A stretch of DNA of 64,000 nt from contig JAAWQM010000001.1 in the NCBI GenBank assembly GCA_022800525.1, positions 62,001-126,000 on the forward strand. Reading direction: 5' to 3'. The first letter of the stretch is position 1, and each line of letters opens with the position of its first letter. The notes beneath the pieces are model-generated. The model saw only the letters and a program-made list of their open reading frames with translations, was not told the DNA's origin and did no database searches. Positions 1 to 8,194 of this stretch are shown in pieces. This DNA comes from Oscillospiraceae bacterium. GTDB lineage: Bacteria > Bacillota > Clostridia > Oscillospirales > Oscillospiraceae. A program made the translations under genes and the position numbers.

Positions 1-1251
1 ACTGGGAAAATTGAAAACATCGTGGGCATGTCCATTGAAGCCTCCGGCGGCAGGGCGGCGATTGGCGATATCTGCCGGATTTACTCCAATGAGTCGGGGG
101 GGCAGATTCCCGCCGAGGTGGTGGGATTCAAGAACGACCATATTCTGCTGATGCCGTATGCGAACATGAGCGGGATTTCTGCGGGCAATTTTGTCCGCAA
201 TACGGGCAAACGGCTGACACTGCCGGTAGGGCCCTTTTTGCGGGGGAGAGTCATCAACGCTCTGGGGCAGCCCATCGACGGTGGGGAGCCTTTTGGACGG
301 GGGGACACCTTCTCCATTGATTCGGGGTATATCAACCCCATGACCCGGCCCCCCATCCGGGAGCGGATGGAGTTCGGGGTCAAGGCGATTGACAGTCTGC
401 TGACCATTGGGAAGGGACAGCGTATCGGAATTTTCGCCGGTTCCGGCGTGGGCAAGTCCACGCTGCTGGGCATGATTGCCAAGAACGTCAAGGCCGACAT
501 CAATGTGATCGCCCTGGTGGGTGAGCGCGGCCGGGAGGTTCTGGAGTTCATGCAGAAGGACCTGGGCGAGGAGGGGATGCGCCGCTCCATTCTGGTGGTG
601 GCGACCAGCGACCAGCCCGCCATGCTGCGGATGAAGTGTCCCAGCGTAGCGACCAGCATTGCGGAGTTCTTCCGGGATCAGGGGTACGACGTGCTGCTGA
701 TGATGGACTCCCTCACCCGTTTCGCCATGGCGCAGCGGGAGATCGGGCTGGCTATCGGCGAGCCGCCGGTGGCGAGAGGCTACACGCCGTCCATGTATGC
801 GGAGATGCCCAAGCTGCTGGAGCGCAGTGGGAATTTCCAGAAGGGCTCCATTACGGGAGTCTATACCGTGCTGGTGGAGGGCGACGACACCAACGAGCCG
901 ATTGCGGACACGGTGCGCGGCATTCTAGATGGACACATTGTGCTGTCCCGACAGCTTGCGAACGCCAACCACTTCCCCGCCATTGACGTGGGGGCGAGCA
1001 TTTCCCGTCTGATGGTGGAGATCGTCTCCGACGAGCACAGGCAGCTGGCGGGAAAGCTGCGGGATGTCATGAGCGTCTACGAGAAGAACGCGGACCTGGT
1101 GTCCATCGGCGCATATAAGGCCGGGACCAACCCGAAGCTGGATAATGCGCTGAATAAAATGGACGCCATCAACCGTTTCCTCATGCAGGGAATCAACGAA
1201 GCGTTTTCCTACGACGAGAGCCTGAAGCAGCTGCGAAAGATCATGCAGTAA
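1..1251 (+). CDS. fliI: Flagellar export ATPase FliI (5' end outside window)
   Basis: Hexameric ATPase of the flagellar type III export apparatus, homologous to F1-beta. It uses ATP to help unfold and deliver substrates to the FlhA/FlhB gate. The reading frame is open from base 1 and the sequence upstream of the GTG at 22 is already FliI-like, so the true start lies outside the window and about 20 N-terminal residues are missing (416 residues visible). The Walker A motif GSGVGKST is encoded near 441-460 and the Walker B region (LLMMDSLTRFA) near 690-725. GERGREV and the conserved SGNFQKGSITG segment are also present. It is the first visible gene of a long co-directional operon and is followed by fliJ, as in Bacillus. 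Confidence 0.96.
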   Translation, partial: TGKIENIVGMSIEASGGRAAIGDICRIYSNESGGQIPAEVVGFKNDHILLMPYANMSGISAGNFVRNTGKRLTLPVGPFLRGRVINALGQPIDGGEPFGRGDTFSIDSGYINPMTRPPIRERMEFGVKAIDSLLTIGKGQRIGIFAGSGVGKSTLLGMIAKNVKADINVIALVGERGREVLEFMQKDLGEEGMRRSILVVATSDQPAMLRMKCPSVATSIAEFFRDQGYDVLLMMDSLTRFAMAQREIGLAIGEPPVARGYTPSMYAEMPKLLERSGNFQKGSITGVYTVLVEGDDTNEPIADTVRGILDGHIVLSRQLANANHFPAIDVGASISRLMVEIVSDEHRQLAGKLRDVMSVYEKNADLVSIGAYKAGTNPKLDNALNKMDAINRFLMQGINEAFSYDESLKQLRKIMQ

Positions 1252-1275
1252 GGCAGCAAGCGTGAAGCGCAGATA

Positions 1276-1353
1276 AAAGTTTGGGCCGCCTTTTCAAAGG
1301 TGGCAGGGTCCAGGGACAGCGTCCCTGGCAGGTTTGGACGGAGTCCAGCACGC
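1276..1353 (+). repeat. Triple-hairpin dispersed element, copy A
   Basis: First of three related non-coding elements (others near 14054 and 24491). It folds as three adjacent short-loop hairpins. Stem 1 is CCGCCTTT paired with AAAGGTGG. Stem 2 is CCAGGGAC / GTCCCTGG with loop AGC. Stem 3 is TGGAC / GTCCA with loop GGA. It fills most of the fliI-fliJ gap. Compared with the other copies, paired positions change together. Function unknown; it may be a mobile palindromic element or a processing or stability signal in the operon mRNA. Confidence 0.75.
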
Positions 1354-1394
1354 AATTGTCACTCCCGTCACCGAAGACAAGGAACGGAGGATTC

Positions 1395-1847
1395 ATGAAG
1401 AAATTTCGTTTTTCCCTGGAGACCGTCCTGGACTATAAACAGCAGGCGCTGGACGCGCTCCAGGTAGAGCACGGGGCCATTCTGGCCCAGGTGAAAGCCC
1501 AGGAGGCGGAAATCCAGGAGATGGAGGCGGCCTACCGGCATCTGAACGGGGAATTCGCGCGGCGGAAGCTGGAGGGCATCACCATCGTGGACGCGATGAA
1601 GTACGACCAGTACCTGCGGGCCATGGAGCGGCAGCTGGAGGAGGCGTACCAGCACCTGGAGCTGCTGAAGCAGCAGGCCGAGGAGAAGCGGCAGGAGGTG
1701 GTTGAGGCCAAGAAGGAGACCTCCTCCATTGAGAAGCTGCGGGAGAAGAAGCTGGACGGCTATAACAAGGCGCTCCAGAAGAGCGAGGAGGCCATGATTG
1801 ACGAGCTGGTTTCGACAAAGCGTGTCATGGCGGCGCAGAGCGCATAA
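1395..1847 (+). CDS. fliJ: Flagellar export chaperone FliJ
   Basis: Small coiled-coil soluble component of the flagellar export apparatus that works with the FliI/FliH ATPase complex, about 150 aa. Almost the whole protein is charged heptad sequence rich in Glu, Lys, Gln and Ala. It begins MKKFRFSLETVLDYK, which is the typical FliJ opening. The ATG at 1395 is chosen because GGAACGGAGG lies just upstream; longer readings of the frame run into the triple-hairpin repeat. Identity rests on the N-terminal pattern, length and position directly after fliI. Confidence 0.9.
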   Translation: MKKFRFSLETVLDYKQQALDALQVEHGAILAQVKAQEAEIQEMEAAYRHLNGEFARRKLEGITIVDAMKYDQYLRAMERQLEEAYQHLELLKQQAEEKRQEVVEAKKETSSIEKLREKKLDGYNKALQKSEEAMIDELVSTKRVMAAQSA

Positions 1848-2035
1848 AATAGTGAGCAGCGCCTTTTAAGGCGTTCTCAATAGAAGTACATAAGCCTTTT
1901 GAGAGACGTGAAAGGAGGCGATGGAGTCTCGCGTGATCCCACTCCACCAGAAAGGGGGTGAGCGGTTGGGCCGGGCCGTAGGGCTGGCCATACTACCCAC
2001 GCGGACGCGCGGAGAGATTTGACAGGAGATAAAAA
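1848..2035 (+). other. Intercistronic region with a possible 33-codon ORF
   Basis: This 188-base gap between fliJ and the next gene contains a strong AAAGGAGG at about 1911-1918. It is followed only two bases later by ATG at 1921, opening a 33-codon frame that ends at 2022. The spacing is poor for translation and the peptide (Arg/Gly-rich) matches nothing I know. GC-rich self-complementary stretches lie near 1970-1990. It could be a leader peptide, a structured processing site or chance. Confidence 0.25.
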
Positions 2036-3133
2036 ATGAGTACAATCAATCCTTACAGCGCAGGTATGCCGTATATCACGGCGCGAAAGGCCAATCAGTC
2101 TGACAGCAGCCTGCCGGAGATTCCATTTCTAACGCTCGATGAGTACCGCAGGATGATTGAAGAGCTGGAAGGCGGGAACAGCGAAGAGACCGTTGACCCG
2201 AGTACCAAGCTCTACAACGGCTCCACGGCCAGGGCGGCGCTTTCCGATACCGAAATTGCGGCGCTTGCCAACAAGTACGATGTCCACAACATGAGCGGCG
2301 AGACCTTCGACGCCTTTCTGGACGATTTGGAAAATATGGGCGCACTCTCCCGAATGGAGAAAGATCAGCTGGGCTACCACGGAAAGGTAACCGTAGGGTA
2401 TCTGCGGAATGGAAAGCTGGAGGAGAGCAGTACCAGCGGAATGTGGGCAGCGCCCAATGTTCCGGGAGGCAGCGAAAAGCTTTTTGACCGTCAGGATGCA
2501 AACGGAGATATTTCCAGGTGGATCAATGACCGCATCCAGTGGGAACGCGGCTACAGCAGCGACCCAGTCCAGCGGAGGACAGAAGAGGATTACGAAGAGC
2601 TGCATAGGGTCCTGGCCAAGATTATCAACCGTATGGGCGCTCAGCAGAAGAACAGCGCCGGGGAGGCGGAGAAGAAAGAACTCGTCCGCCAGCTGGCCGA
2701 CAGGAACAGCGACTTCTACACCAATATGCGCACCAACCTGAAGGCGCAGGTTGACAAGAACAAAGAGGACGAGGAACAGCAGGCCATCATTGACGCCCTG
2801 GGAGCGGTTCTGGACGCTCTGAGCGGCAAGACGGATGTCTCCGGAAACAAGGAAAGCGTCAACAAAGCCGCCACAGACCTGACCAAAAAGATCGGTGAGC
2901 GCTTCGCCCGCCTCAGACAGAAGAACCCCGATGACCCGGAAATCGCTAAGCTGGAGGACATGCTCAAGCGGCTTCAGGAAATGGGCATCTATATCGACCT
3001 GGGCGACACGGATGACATATGGCAGGACGAGGACGAGACCTTTGAGACTCTGACCCAATTCTTAATCCGCAGGCAGGCGGAGGAGACCAGCGCAGTACAC
3101 CCCACAAAAAACGAGGTGAATGAACCAGCATGA
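2036..3133 (+). CDS. Unknown protein in the flagellar operon (ylxF position)
   Basis: A 365-aa soluble, charged protein with no signal peptide or membrane segment. I do not recognise the family. The N-terminal third carries a segment (LSDTEIAALANKYDVHNMS) suggestive of an EF-hand or helical fold but with no clear metal site. The middle has Glu/Lys-rich helices likely to form coiled coil, and the C-terminus is acidic. It has a good RBS (ACAGGAGATAAAAA) and its stop overlaps the fliK start (ATGA). In Bacillus the fliJ-fliK gap holds ylxF, a MotE-like protein, but this one lacks the membrane anchor of that family. A lineage-specific assembly factor or chaperone is the simplest inference. Confidence 0.8.
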   Translation: MSTINPYSAGMPYITARKANQSDSSLPEIPFLTLDEYRRMIEELEGGNSEETVDPSTKLYNGSTARAALSDTEIAALANKYDVHNMSGETFDAFLDDLENMGALSRMEKDQLGYHGKVTVGYLRNGKLEESSTSGMWAAPNVPGGSEKLFDRQDANGDISRWINDRIQWERGYSSDPVQRRTEEDYEELHRVLAKIINRMGAQQKNSAGEAEKKELVRQLADRNSDFYTNMRTNLKAQVDKNKEDEEQQAIIDALGAVLDALSGKTDVSGNKESVNKAATDLTKKIGERFARLRQKNPDDPEIAKLEDMLKRLQEMGIYIDLGDTDDIWQDEDETFETLTQFLIRRQAEETSAVHPTKNEVNEPA

Positions 3134-4293
3134 ATGTAACAGAAAATTATTTGCTCCAGCAGATGCAGACCCTGGCGGCGTCCATGTCCAATGTGCCCCA
3201 GACGGGCGGCAAAGACAACAAGACCGCAGAGGGCAGCACCTTCCAGGACATGATGAATCAGGCCGGGAAGACCAGCGATACCGCGGCCAAAGATACCGAG
3301 ACCAAGGAGCCCGTGAAGGAGAAGGACGAAACCGAGGCCGGCGGGCTGGAGGAGGAGCCTGTCAAGGCTGAGGAGGAGCTGAAGCCCGAGCAGCTCACCG
3401 CCAATCCCAACGCGGTGAACATCCTGGACCTGTTCCGCCCCGATATGGTGCAGCCCGCGGAGGAGCCGGTGATCGAGATGCCTGTGGAGGCCATCCCGGA
3501 AACCGGCGTCGAGGGTCCGGAGCTTGGTCTGGACGGACAGCTTCCCGAAATGGAGACCGGCGTAGAGGCCAATGTGGAATCCGGCATATCCATGGAGCAG
3601 CAGCCTGAGACCTTCCAGGAGACGCTGGAGGAGGTTCCCCAGGAGCGTCCGGCGGAGAGCGCGGAAACCGTCGAGGCCCCCGCTGAGGCCGCGCCGGAGC
3701 GGGTGGAGAACGCAGACAAGCCCCAGACGGAAGCGCCCAAGGAGGCGGAGGTTGTCCAGGGCGAGACCGACGAGGAGCCCAAGGCGGAGGCCATGGAGAC
3801 CGAGCAGCCCGTGTTCCACGAGACGCAGAGCACCCCGGTGAAGGTGGGCGAGACCTACGAGACCGTGGATACCGAGCAGCCCGAGATGGAGCAGAAGCTG
3901 ACGGACATCATCCAGGCGGCGGCGCAGAACGGCTCCGAGCGGGTGGAAATCCGGCTGGCCCCCCAGAACCTGGGCAGCCTGACCATCGAGATGGCAAAGG
4001 ACGCCAACGGCGCTTTGCAGGTGGTGCTCCATGCCAGCAACGCGAAGGCGGCGGGCGTGCTGAACCAGCATCTGGACGGACTTCAGGCGGCGCTGCGAGG
4101 CTACAGCCAGGAGGAGGTCCGCATCGAGGTCCAGCGCAACGACGAGAGCCAGCAGCAGAACTTCCGGCAGGCCGACCCCGACGGGCGCGGCAACCAGCAG
4201 CGCCAGCAGCAGGAGCGCCGCGAGGAGGAGCATACCGGCGACGCCTTCATGCAGAAGCTGCGCCTGGGACTGTTCGGCGCGGACGCGATGTAA
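3130..4293 (+). CDS. fliK: Flagellar hook-length control protein FliK
   Basis: Molecular ruler that is exported during hook growth and then switches FlhB substrate specificity. It is 387 aa with the usual layout. A low-complexity, Glu/Pro/Ala-rich N-terminal two thirds is disordered. A compact C-terminal domain follows (about residues 260-345), with the Flg_hook signature VEIRLAPQNLGSLTIEM and later AALRGYSQEEVRIEV. The tail is Gln/Arg-rich. Translation is coupled to the upstream gene through an ATGA overlap. flgD follows 24 bases later. The acidic N-terminus is longer and more repetitive than in Bacillus FliK, consistent with rapid ruler divergence. Confidence 0.93.
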   Translation: MNVTENYLLQQMQTLAASMSNVPQTGGKDNKTAEGSTFQDMMNQAGKTSDTAAKDTETKEPVKEKDETEAGGLEEEPVKAEEELKPEQLTANPNAVNILDLFRPDMVQPAEEPVIEMPVEAIPETGVEGPELGLDGQLPEMETGVEANVESGISMEQQPETFQETLEEVPQERPAESAETVEAPAEAAPERVENADKPQTEAPKEAEVVQGETDEEPKAEAMETEQPVFHETQSTPVKVGETYETVDTEQPEMEQKLTDIIQAAAQNGSERVEIRLAPQNLGSLTIEMAKDANGALQVVLHASNAKAAGVLNQHLDGLQAALRGYSQEEVRIEVQRNDESQQQNFRQADPDGRGNQQRQQQERREEEHTGDAFMQKLRLGLFGADAM

Positions 4294-4317
4294 TCCAAGT
4301 GAAAGGAGTGAATTCCA

Positions 4318-5031
4318 ATGAGCGATTATCTGACTGACCTGGGGTACGCAATGGACCCGACCCGATACGCCACAAACGCGCAGAAAACCAGCAACGACAC
4401 CCTTCTGGAGAACGCCCCCAAGGATGAAGGCAAAAGCAATACCGACCTTACCTTTGAGGATATGCTGCTGCTGATGGTGACGCAGCTCCAGAACCAGACC
4501 ATCGACAATCAGGCCGATACCAACGACATGATGAATCAGCTCATCCAGATGACGGTCATGCAGGCCCTGACGGAAATGAGCACCCAGGTGGAGGACCTGA
4601 CCAACGCCAATATCATGACCTACTCCGCGTCCCTGGTGGGCAAGGAAGTGACCGTGGGCGTGGTGGACCAGCGGACGGGAAAGCTGGCGCAGGAGATCGT
4701 GGGCACCGTTACCGCCACCGGTACATATAACGGACAGCAGGTCATTTTCATCGGCGACAAGTACTACCCCCTGAGCAGTATCATGGCCGTGGGCAAGCTG
4801 CCTGACGAGGCCGTGGACGGCAGCGACACGAAGCCTGTCACCAAGCCGGACGGCGGAGACGACAAGCCGGACGGCGATGACAAGGTAGAGGGCGACGACA
4901 AGGTCGAAGGCGGCGAGAGCGGCGGCGGCAATGTCGAGAACCCCGACCCCCCGACAGAAGGTACGGACGAAAACGAATCCGTTGAGGAGAACGGCGCGGA
5001 CGTGGAGCCCCAGCTTCCTGTGGAGGATTGA
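4318..5031 (+). CDS. flgD: Hook-capping (hook assembly scaffold) protein FlgD
   Basis: FlgD caps the growing hook and lets hook subunits polymerise, then is discarded. The N-terminal FlgD domain is clear: LTFEDMLLLMVTQLQNQ followed by a Met/Gln-rich segment ending VMQALTEMS. The short beta domain (about residues 100-160) has VGKEVTVGVVDQ and KYYPLSSI. The last 70 residues are an acidic Asp/Gly/Lys/Pro tail with short repeats (DDKPDG, DDKVEG) that Bacillus FlgD lacks. It is translated from ATG 4318 behind AAAGGAG and sits between fliK and a TIGR02530-type gene, the standard Firmicutes order. Confidence 0.92.
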   Translation: MSDYLTDLGYAMDPTRYATNAQKTSNDTLLENAPKDEGKSNTDLTFEDMLLLMVTQLQNQTIDNQADTNDMMNQLIQMTVMQALTEMSTQVEDLTNANIMTYSASLVGKEVTVGVVDQRTGKLAQEIVGTVTATGTYNGQQVIFIGDKYYPLSSIMAVGKLPDEAVDGSDTKPVTKPDGGDDKPDGDDKVEGDDKVEGGESGGGNVENPDPPTEGTDENESVEENGADVEPQLPVED

Positions 5032-5111
5032 GCGGGCGGCACGGACGCAGCCCAGCGCAAAGACGGCGGCAGGGCGCATGAGGCCCCTCGCGCCGGGAAG
5101 AGGATGAAGTT

Positions 5112-5510
5112 ATGATCGAACGGATAACTCCCATTCAAGGGATCGAAAAAGTGGAGCAGATCCAGCCGGTCAGCCGCAGGGAAGCGGGAGGCCAGTTCGG
5201 TACGATGCTCCGGCGGGAGCTGCAAAGGGCGGCTCCGGAGGGGGAAAGCAGTTTCCCCGTCGCGTTTTCCAAGCACGCCATGGCAAGGGCGGAGGAGCGG
5301 GGCATTGAGCTGACGGACGCGCTGATGGGACAGCTCAGCGACAGCGTGGAGCGTGCCAGCGCGAAGGGCGCAACCAATATCCTGGCCTTTGACGCCACCC
5401 GGGCCTTTATCATCAACGTCCCCCACGGGCGGGTCATTACCACCATGTCCCAGGAGGAGATGCAGGAGAACATTTTTACCAATATCGACGGCGCCGTGCT
5501 TCTGAGATAA
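5112..5510 (+). CDS. Flagellar operon protein, TIGR02530 type
   Basis: A 132-aa protein of the conserved but poorly characterised family found only between flgD and flgE in Firmicutes flagellar operons. The diagnostic core is FSKHAMARAEERGIELT followed by a helix and DATRAFIINVPHGRVIT, ending in MQENIFTNIDGAVLL. No membrane segment or secretion signal is visible. The genomic position matches the family. A role in hook assembly is inferred from context only. ATG 5112 is preceded by AAGAGGATGAAGTT, a moderate RBS. Confidence 0.88.
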   Translation: MIERITPIQGIEKVEQIQPVSRREAGGQFGTMLRRELQRAAPEGESSFPVAFSKHAMARAEERGIELTDALMGQLSDSVERASAKGATNILAFDATRAFIINVPHGRVITTMSQEEMQENIFTNIDGAVLLR

Positions 5511-5541
5511 GAAAAAGCAGGACCTTTCAGGATGCTTTGCC

Positions 5542-5566
5542 CGCCCGCCCGACTGGCGGGAGGGCG
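5542..5566 (+). repeat. Intercistronic GC hairpin before flgE
   Basis: CGCCCGCCC pairs with GGGAGGGCG around a short loop in the 91-base gap upstream of flgE. There is no U-tract, so it is unlikely to terminate transcription. Similar stems precede swrD and motA, which suggests a role in mRNA processing or differential stability inside the operon. Confidence 0.45.
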
Positions 5567-5601
5567 GCGGCGCCAAAGGAAATAAAGGAGTAATTTGTCT
5601 A

Positions 5602-6912
5602 ATGACTGGTGCAATGTATGCCGCCATCGGCGGCCTCAAGACCCATATGTCGAGCCTCAACGTGATCGGCAACAATATCGCCAACGTGAACACCGCCGGT
5701 TACAAGGACCAGCGCATGACCTTCCAGGAGACCATCTACACGACCAGCAAGGCCGGCAGCAACGGTACCCTGGTGCTGGGCGGCAACAACCCCTCTCAGA
5801 TCGGTTATGGTTCCCAGGTGGGCTCCATCGACCTGAACATGTCCCCCGGAACCTTCAACCCCACCGGGCGCGCCCTGGACTGCATGATTGAGGGCGACGG
5901 TTTCTTCCTGGTGGGCAACAAGGACTACCTCATCAACGGCGGCGATGACTTCACCGCGCCCATGCTGACCCGTGTGGGCAACTTCTGGCAGGACGCCAAT
6001 GGCTATATCTGCGACCGCAACGGTAACGTGGTGTATGGCTTCGCTACGGTAAAAAATCCGTACTATCTTGACCATGACCCAGTACCAGGTACTGACGATA
6101 CTGTTGTGGCTGCTGCGAAAGCGATGGGCGTCAATACAACGGATGAGTATATTGTCAGTTCGGCCCTTGTTCCTCTGCGGCTGCCTCTGGCCGCTGCGGA
6201 GCCTACGGAGGCGAACGGCGGAATTGATCCTACGGACCCCGATAACCCCAAATGGCAGGCGGGTGATCCGGTGTATGGGCTTTTGGGGCCTGCTTCTGGT
6301 GATAACGACGCACGTAAAAACTTTTCTCTGGTTGATGAAGAAGGGCAGCTGAGAGGAGAAGTGAGTAATGCTGGTATGGCCATAACCGGCGGCGCAGGCT
6401 CAATTGATGGTGAAGCTGATTTCACATATAAAGGTCCAATCCCCAACACAGAGGACAAGTGCATTACGGCTGAAGGGCTGAAGATCAGTGATACTGGCGC
6501 GATTGTATGCGAGAGCGGTACCGGAAAGACCGTGGTGGTCGGCTATGTGGCGATTGCCAAGGTCATGGCCCCTGACGGCGTAACCCACATCGGCGGTCCG
6601 TACTACAAGTGTATGGAAGGCGCAGGCGATATCAGCGTGGGCGCTGTGGGCGGCATCATGGGCGGACGGTATCTGAACAATCAGGTTGTTGATAATACGA
6701 ATGCAGACAATCCCGTGGTTCCCAATATCAAAGACTCCCTCAATCCCTGCGCCGGCACGGAGATTCAGGCCGGCGGCCTGGAGGCATCCACGGCGGACGT
6801 GGCCACCGAGTTCTCCAACATGATCCTCACGCAGCGCGGCTATCAGGCCAACACCCGTATCGTCACAGTCACGGACTCCATGCTGGAGGAACTGATCAAC
6901 ATGAAGCGGTAA
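5602..6912 (+). CDS. flgE: Flagellar hook protein FlgE
   Basis: Structural subunit of the hook, 436 aa. The N-terminal rod-type helix (MYAAIGGLKTHMSSLNVIGNNIANVNTAGYK) and the C-terminal helix (QAGGLEASTADVATEFSNMI, then LTQRGYQANTRIVT) are highly conserved and form the D0 core. The surface-exposed middle (about residues 150-320) is variable. It is encoded by DNA with more AT-rich codons than either flank, roughly 6050-6560, suggesting recombination or relaxed selection in the exposed D1/D2 domains. The start is fixed by AAAGGAG upstream of ATG 5602. It sits in the usual place, before swrD/flbD. Confidence 0.93.
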   Translation: MTGAMYAAIGGLKTHMSSLNVIGNNIANVNTAGYKDQRMTFQETIYTTSKAGSNGTLVLGGNNPSQIGYGSQVGSIDLNMSPGTFNPTGRALDCMIEGDGFFLVGNKDYLINGGDDFTAPMLTRVGNFWQDANGYICDRNGNVVYGFATVKNPYYLDHDPVPGTDDTVVAAAKAMGVNTTDEYIVSSALVPLRLPLAAAEPTEANGGIDPTDPDNPKWQAGDPVYGLLGPASGDNDARKNFSLVDEEGQLRGEVSNAGMAITGGAGSIDGEADFTYKGPIPNTEDKCITAEGLKISDTGAIVCESGTGKTVVVGYVAIAKVMAPDGVTHIGGPYYKCMEGAGDISVGAVGGIMGGRYLNNQVVDNTNADNPVVPNIKDSLNPCAGTEIQAGGLEASTADVATEFSNMILTQRGYQANTRIVTVTDSMLEELINMKR

Positions 6913-6954
6913 GGGTGAGACCCAATAACCAAGTAACGTAAATTTCCAGGACTT

Positions 6955-6980
6955 CCCCGGCCGCTTCGCGGCGGCCGGGG
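6955..6980 (+). repeat. Intercistronic hairpin between flgE and swrD
   Basis: CCCCGGCCGC pairs perfectly with GCGGCCGGGG around a six-base loop. No T-run follows. It probably protects or separates the highly expressed flgE message rather than ending transcription. Confidence 0.55.
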
Positions 6981-6999
6981 GCCAAGAAAGGAGAGCGCC

Positions 7000-7218
7000 A
7001 TGATCGTTCTGACCAAGCGGAATAACGAGCGGTTCCTAGTCAACCATCTTCAGATCGAATCCATTGAGATGATTCCCGAGTCCAAGATCAACATGATGAA
7101 CCGGGATTATTTCATCGTCAAGGAGGAGCCGGAGGTCATTATCAAGAGGATTCAGGAGTACAATGCCAAGGTCCAGGACGTCCACCGGGCGATTACCATT
7201 CAGGACCGGAGGAAGTAG
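7000..7218 (+). CDS. swrD: SwrD/FlbD family flagellar protein
   Basis: A 72-aa protein of the FlbD family (SwrD in B. subtilis, which raises flagellar motor torque by a mechanism tied to the stator). The opening MIVLTKRNNERFLVNHLQIE and the following beta-strand pattern IESIEMIP are characteristic. It is followed directly by motA and motB, which fits a role in stator function. Strong RBS AAGGAGAG before ATG 7000. No membrane segment. Confidence 0.9.
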   Translation: MIVLTKRNNERFLVNHLQIESIEMIPESKINMMNRDYFIVKEEPEVIIKRIQEYNAKVQDVHRAITIQDRRK

Positions 7219-7226
7219 CGGCGCTC

Positions 7227-7247
7227 ACGCGCCCCGAGGGGGCGCGT
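7227..7247 (+). repeat. Intercistronic hairpin before motA
   Basis: ACGCGCCCC pairs with GGGGCGCGT around a GAG triloop, 9 bp. It has no U-tract. It lies in a 134-base gap that also contains the weakly paired GGGCGGGGAAGCCCC stretch. It may adjust expression of the stator genes relative to upstream genes. Confidence 0.5.
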
Positions 7248-7352
7248 CTGAGGAGCGTTGAGGGCGGGGAAGCCCCTGGACGCGCTTCAAATGCGCCCCG
7301 CAGAAGAGATGAACGCCTCCCCTTGCGGGAGTAAAATGGGTGAGAAAAGGAT

Positions 7353-8168
7353 ATGAATATTACCTATATAATCGGTGTAGTCGGCGCGTTCCTGGTCATG
7401 GTCGTCGGTATGATCCAGGGTGACGAGACCCAGATGATCAAGTTCGACCAGATTGGCAACTTTGTAGATGGAGCAAGTATTTTCATCGTTATCGGATGTA
7501 CGGTGATGGTCCTGGTGGCCTCCTTCCCTCCCAGCGCGCTGAAGGACATCCCCAAGCACTTCAAGATCCTGCTGAACACCAAGGGCAACAACCCGCTGAC
7601 CATCATCGACGAGCTGGTGGAGCTGGCTCAGGTGGCCCGTAAGAACGGCCTGCTGGCCCTGGAAGAAAAGGGCAACCAGCAGGAGAACCCCTTCTTCAAG
7701 CAGTGCATCATGCTCATCGTGGACAACAACGACCCGGACCAGGTCAAGGAGATCATGATGAACGACATCGAGCAGTCCTCCGCCCGGCACGACGCGGGGG
7801 CGGGCATGTACGACAAGGCGGGCGCGGTAGCCCCGGCCTTCGGCATGGTAGGTACCCTGGTGGGTCTGATCAACATGCTCAAGGGCATGGACATGGACTC
7901 CGGCGGCGCGGGCAACATCGGCGGCGCCATGGGTACCGCCCTGATTACCACCCTGTACGGGTGCGTGTTGGCCCACATGATTTTCGGACCCATCGCCACC
8001 CAGCTGCGCCAGCGGGACGAGGAGGAGGTGCTCTGCAAGCTCATTATCGTGGAGGGCATCATGTCCATCCAGTCCGGCGCGAACCCCAAGTTCCTGCGTG
8101 AAAAGCTGCTGACCTTCGTCGCCCAGCGCCAGCGCGACGACGGCAGCGGCAAGAAGGCGGAGGGCTGA
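7353..8168 (+). CDS. motA: Flagellar motor stator protein MotA
   Basis: Inner-membrane stator subunit; five MotA surround two MotB to form the ion channel that drives rotation. It is 271 aa with the family pattern: two N-terminal membrane helices (IIGVVGAFLVMVVGMI and IFIVIGCTVMVLVASF), a cytoplasmic loop with charged helices, then GMVGTLVGLINMLK and GTALITTLYGCVLAHMIFGP as the third and fourth helices. Ion type cannot be decided from sequence by eye. It is followed by motB after 26 bases. In B. subtilis motAB lie outside the fla/che operon, whereas here they are inside it. Confidence 0.95.
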   Translation: MNITYIIGVVGAFLVMVVGMIQGDETQMIKFDQIGNFVDGASIFIVIGCTVMVLVASFPPSALKDIPKHFKILLNTKGNNPLTIIDELVELAQVARKNGLLALEEKGNQQENPFFKQCIMLIVDNNDPDQVKEIMMNDIEQSSARHDAGAGMYDKAGAVAPAFGMVGTLVGLINMLKGMDMDSGGAGNIGGAMGTALITTLYGCVLAHMIFGPIATQLRQRDEEEVLCKLIIVEGIMSIQSGANPKFLREKLLTFVAQRQRDDGSGKKAEG

Positions 8169-8194
8169 TCCCTCCGGGAAGTAGGAGATTATCT

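Noticed and set aside
1848..2035. Cyclic-di-GMP riboswitch upstream of the unknown flagellar gene
   Set aside because: GC-rich hairpins are present but the conserved GEMM core bases are not.
2989..5079. 696-codon minus-strand open frame
   Set aside because: Antisense to fliK and flgD; the composition is a mirror of high-GC codons and no domain is seen.
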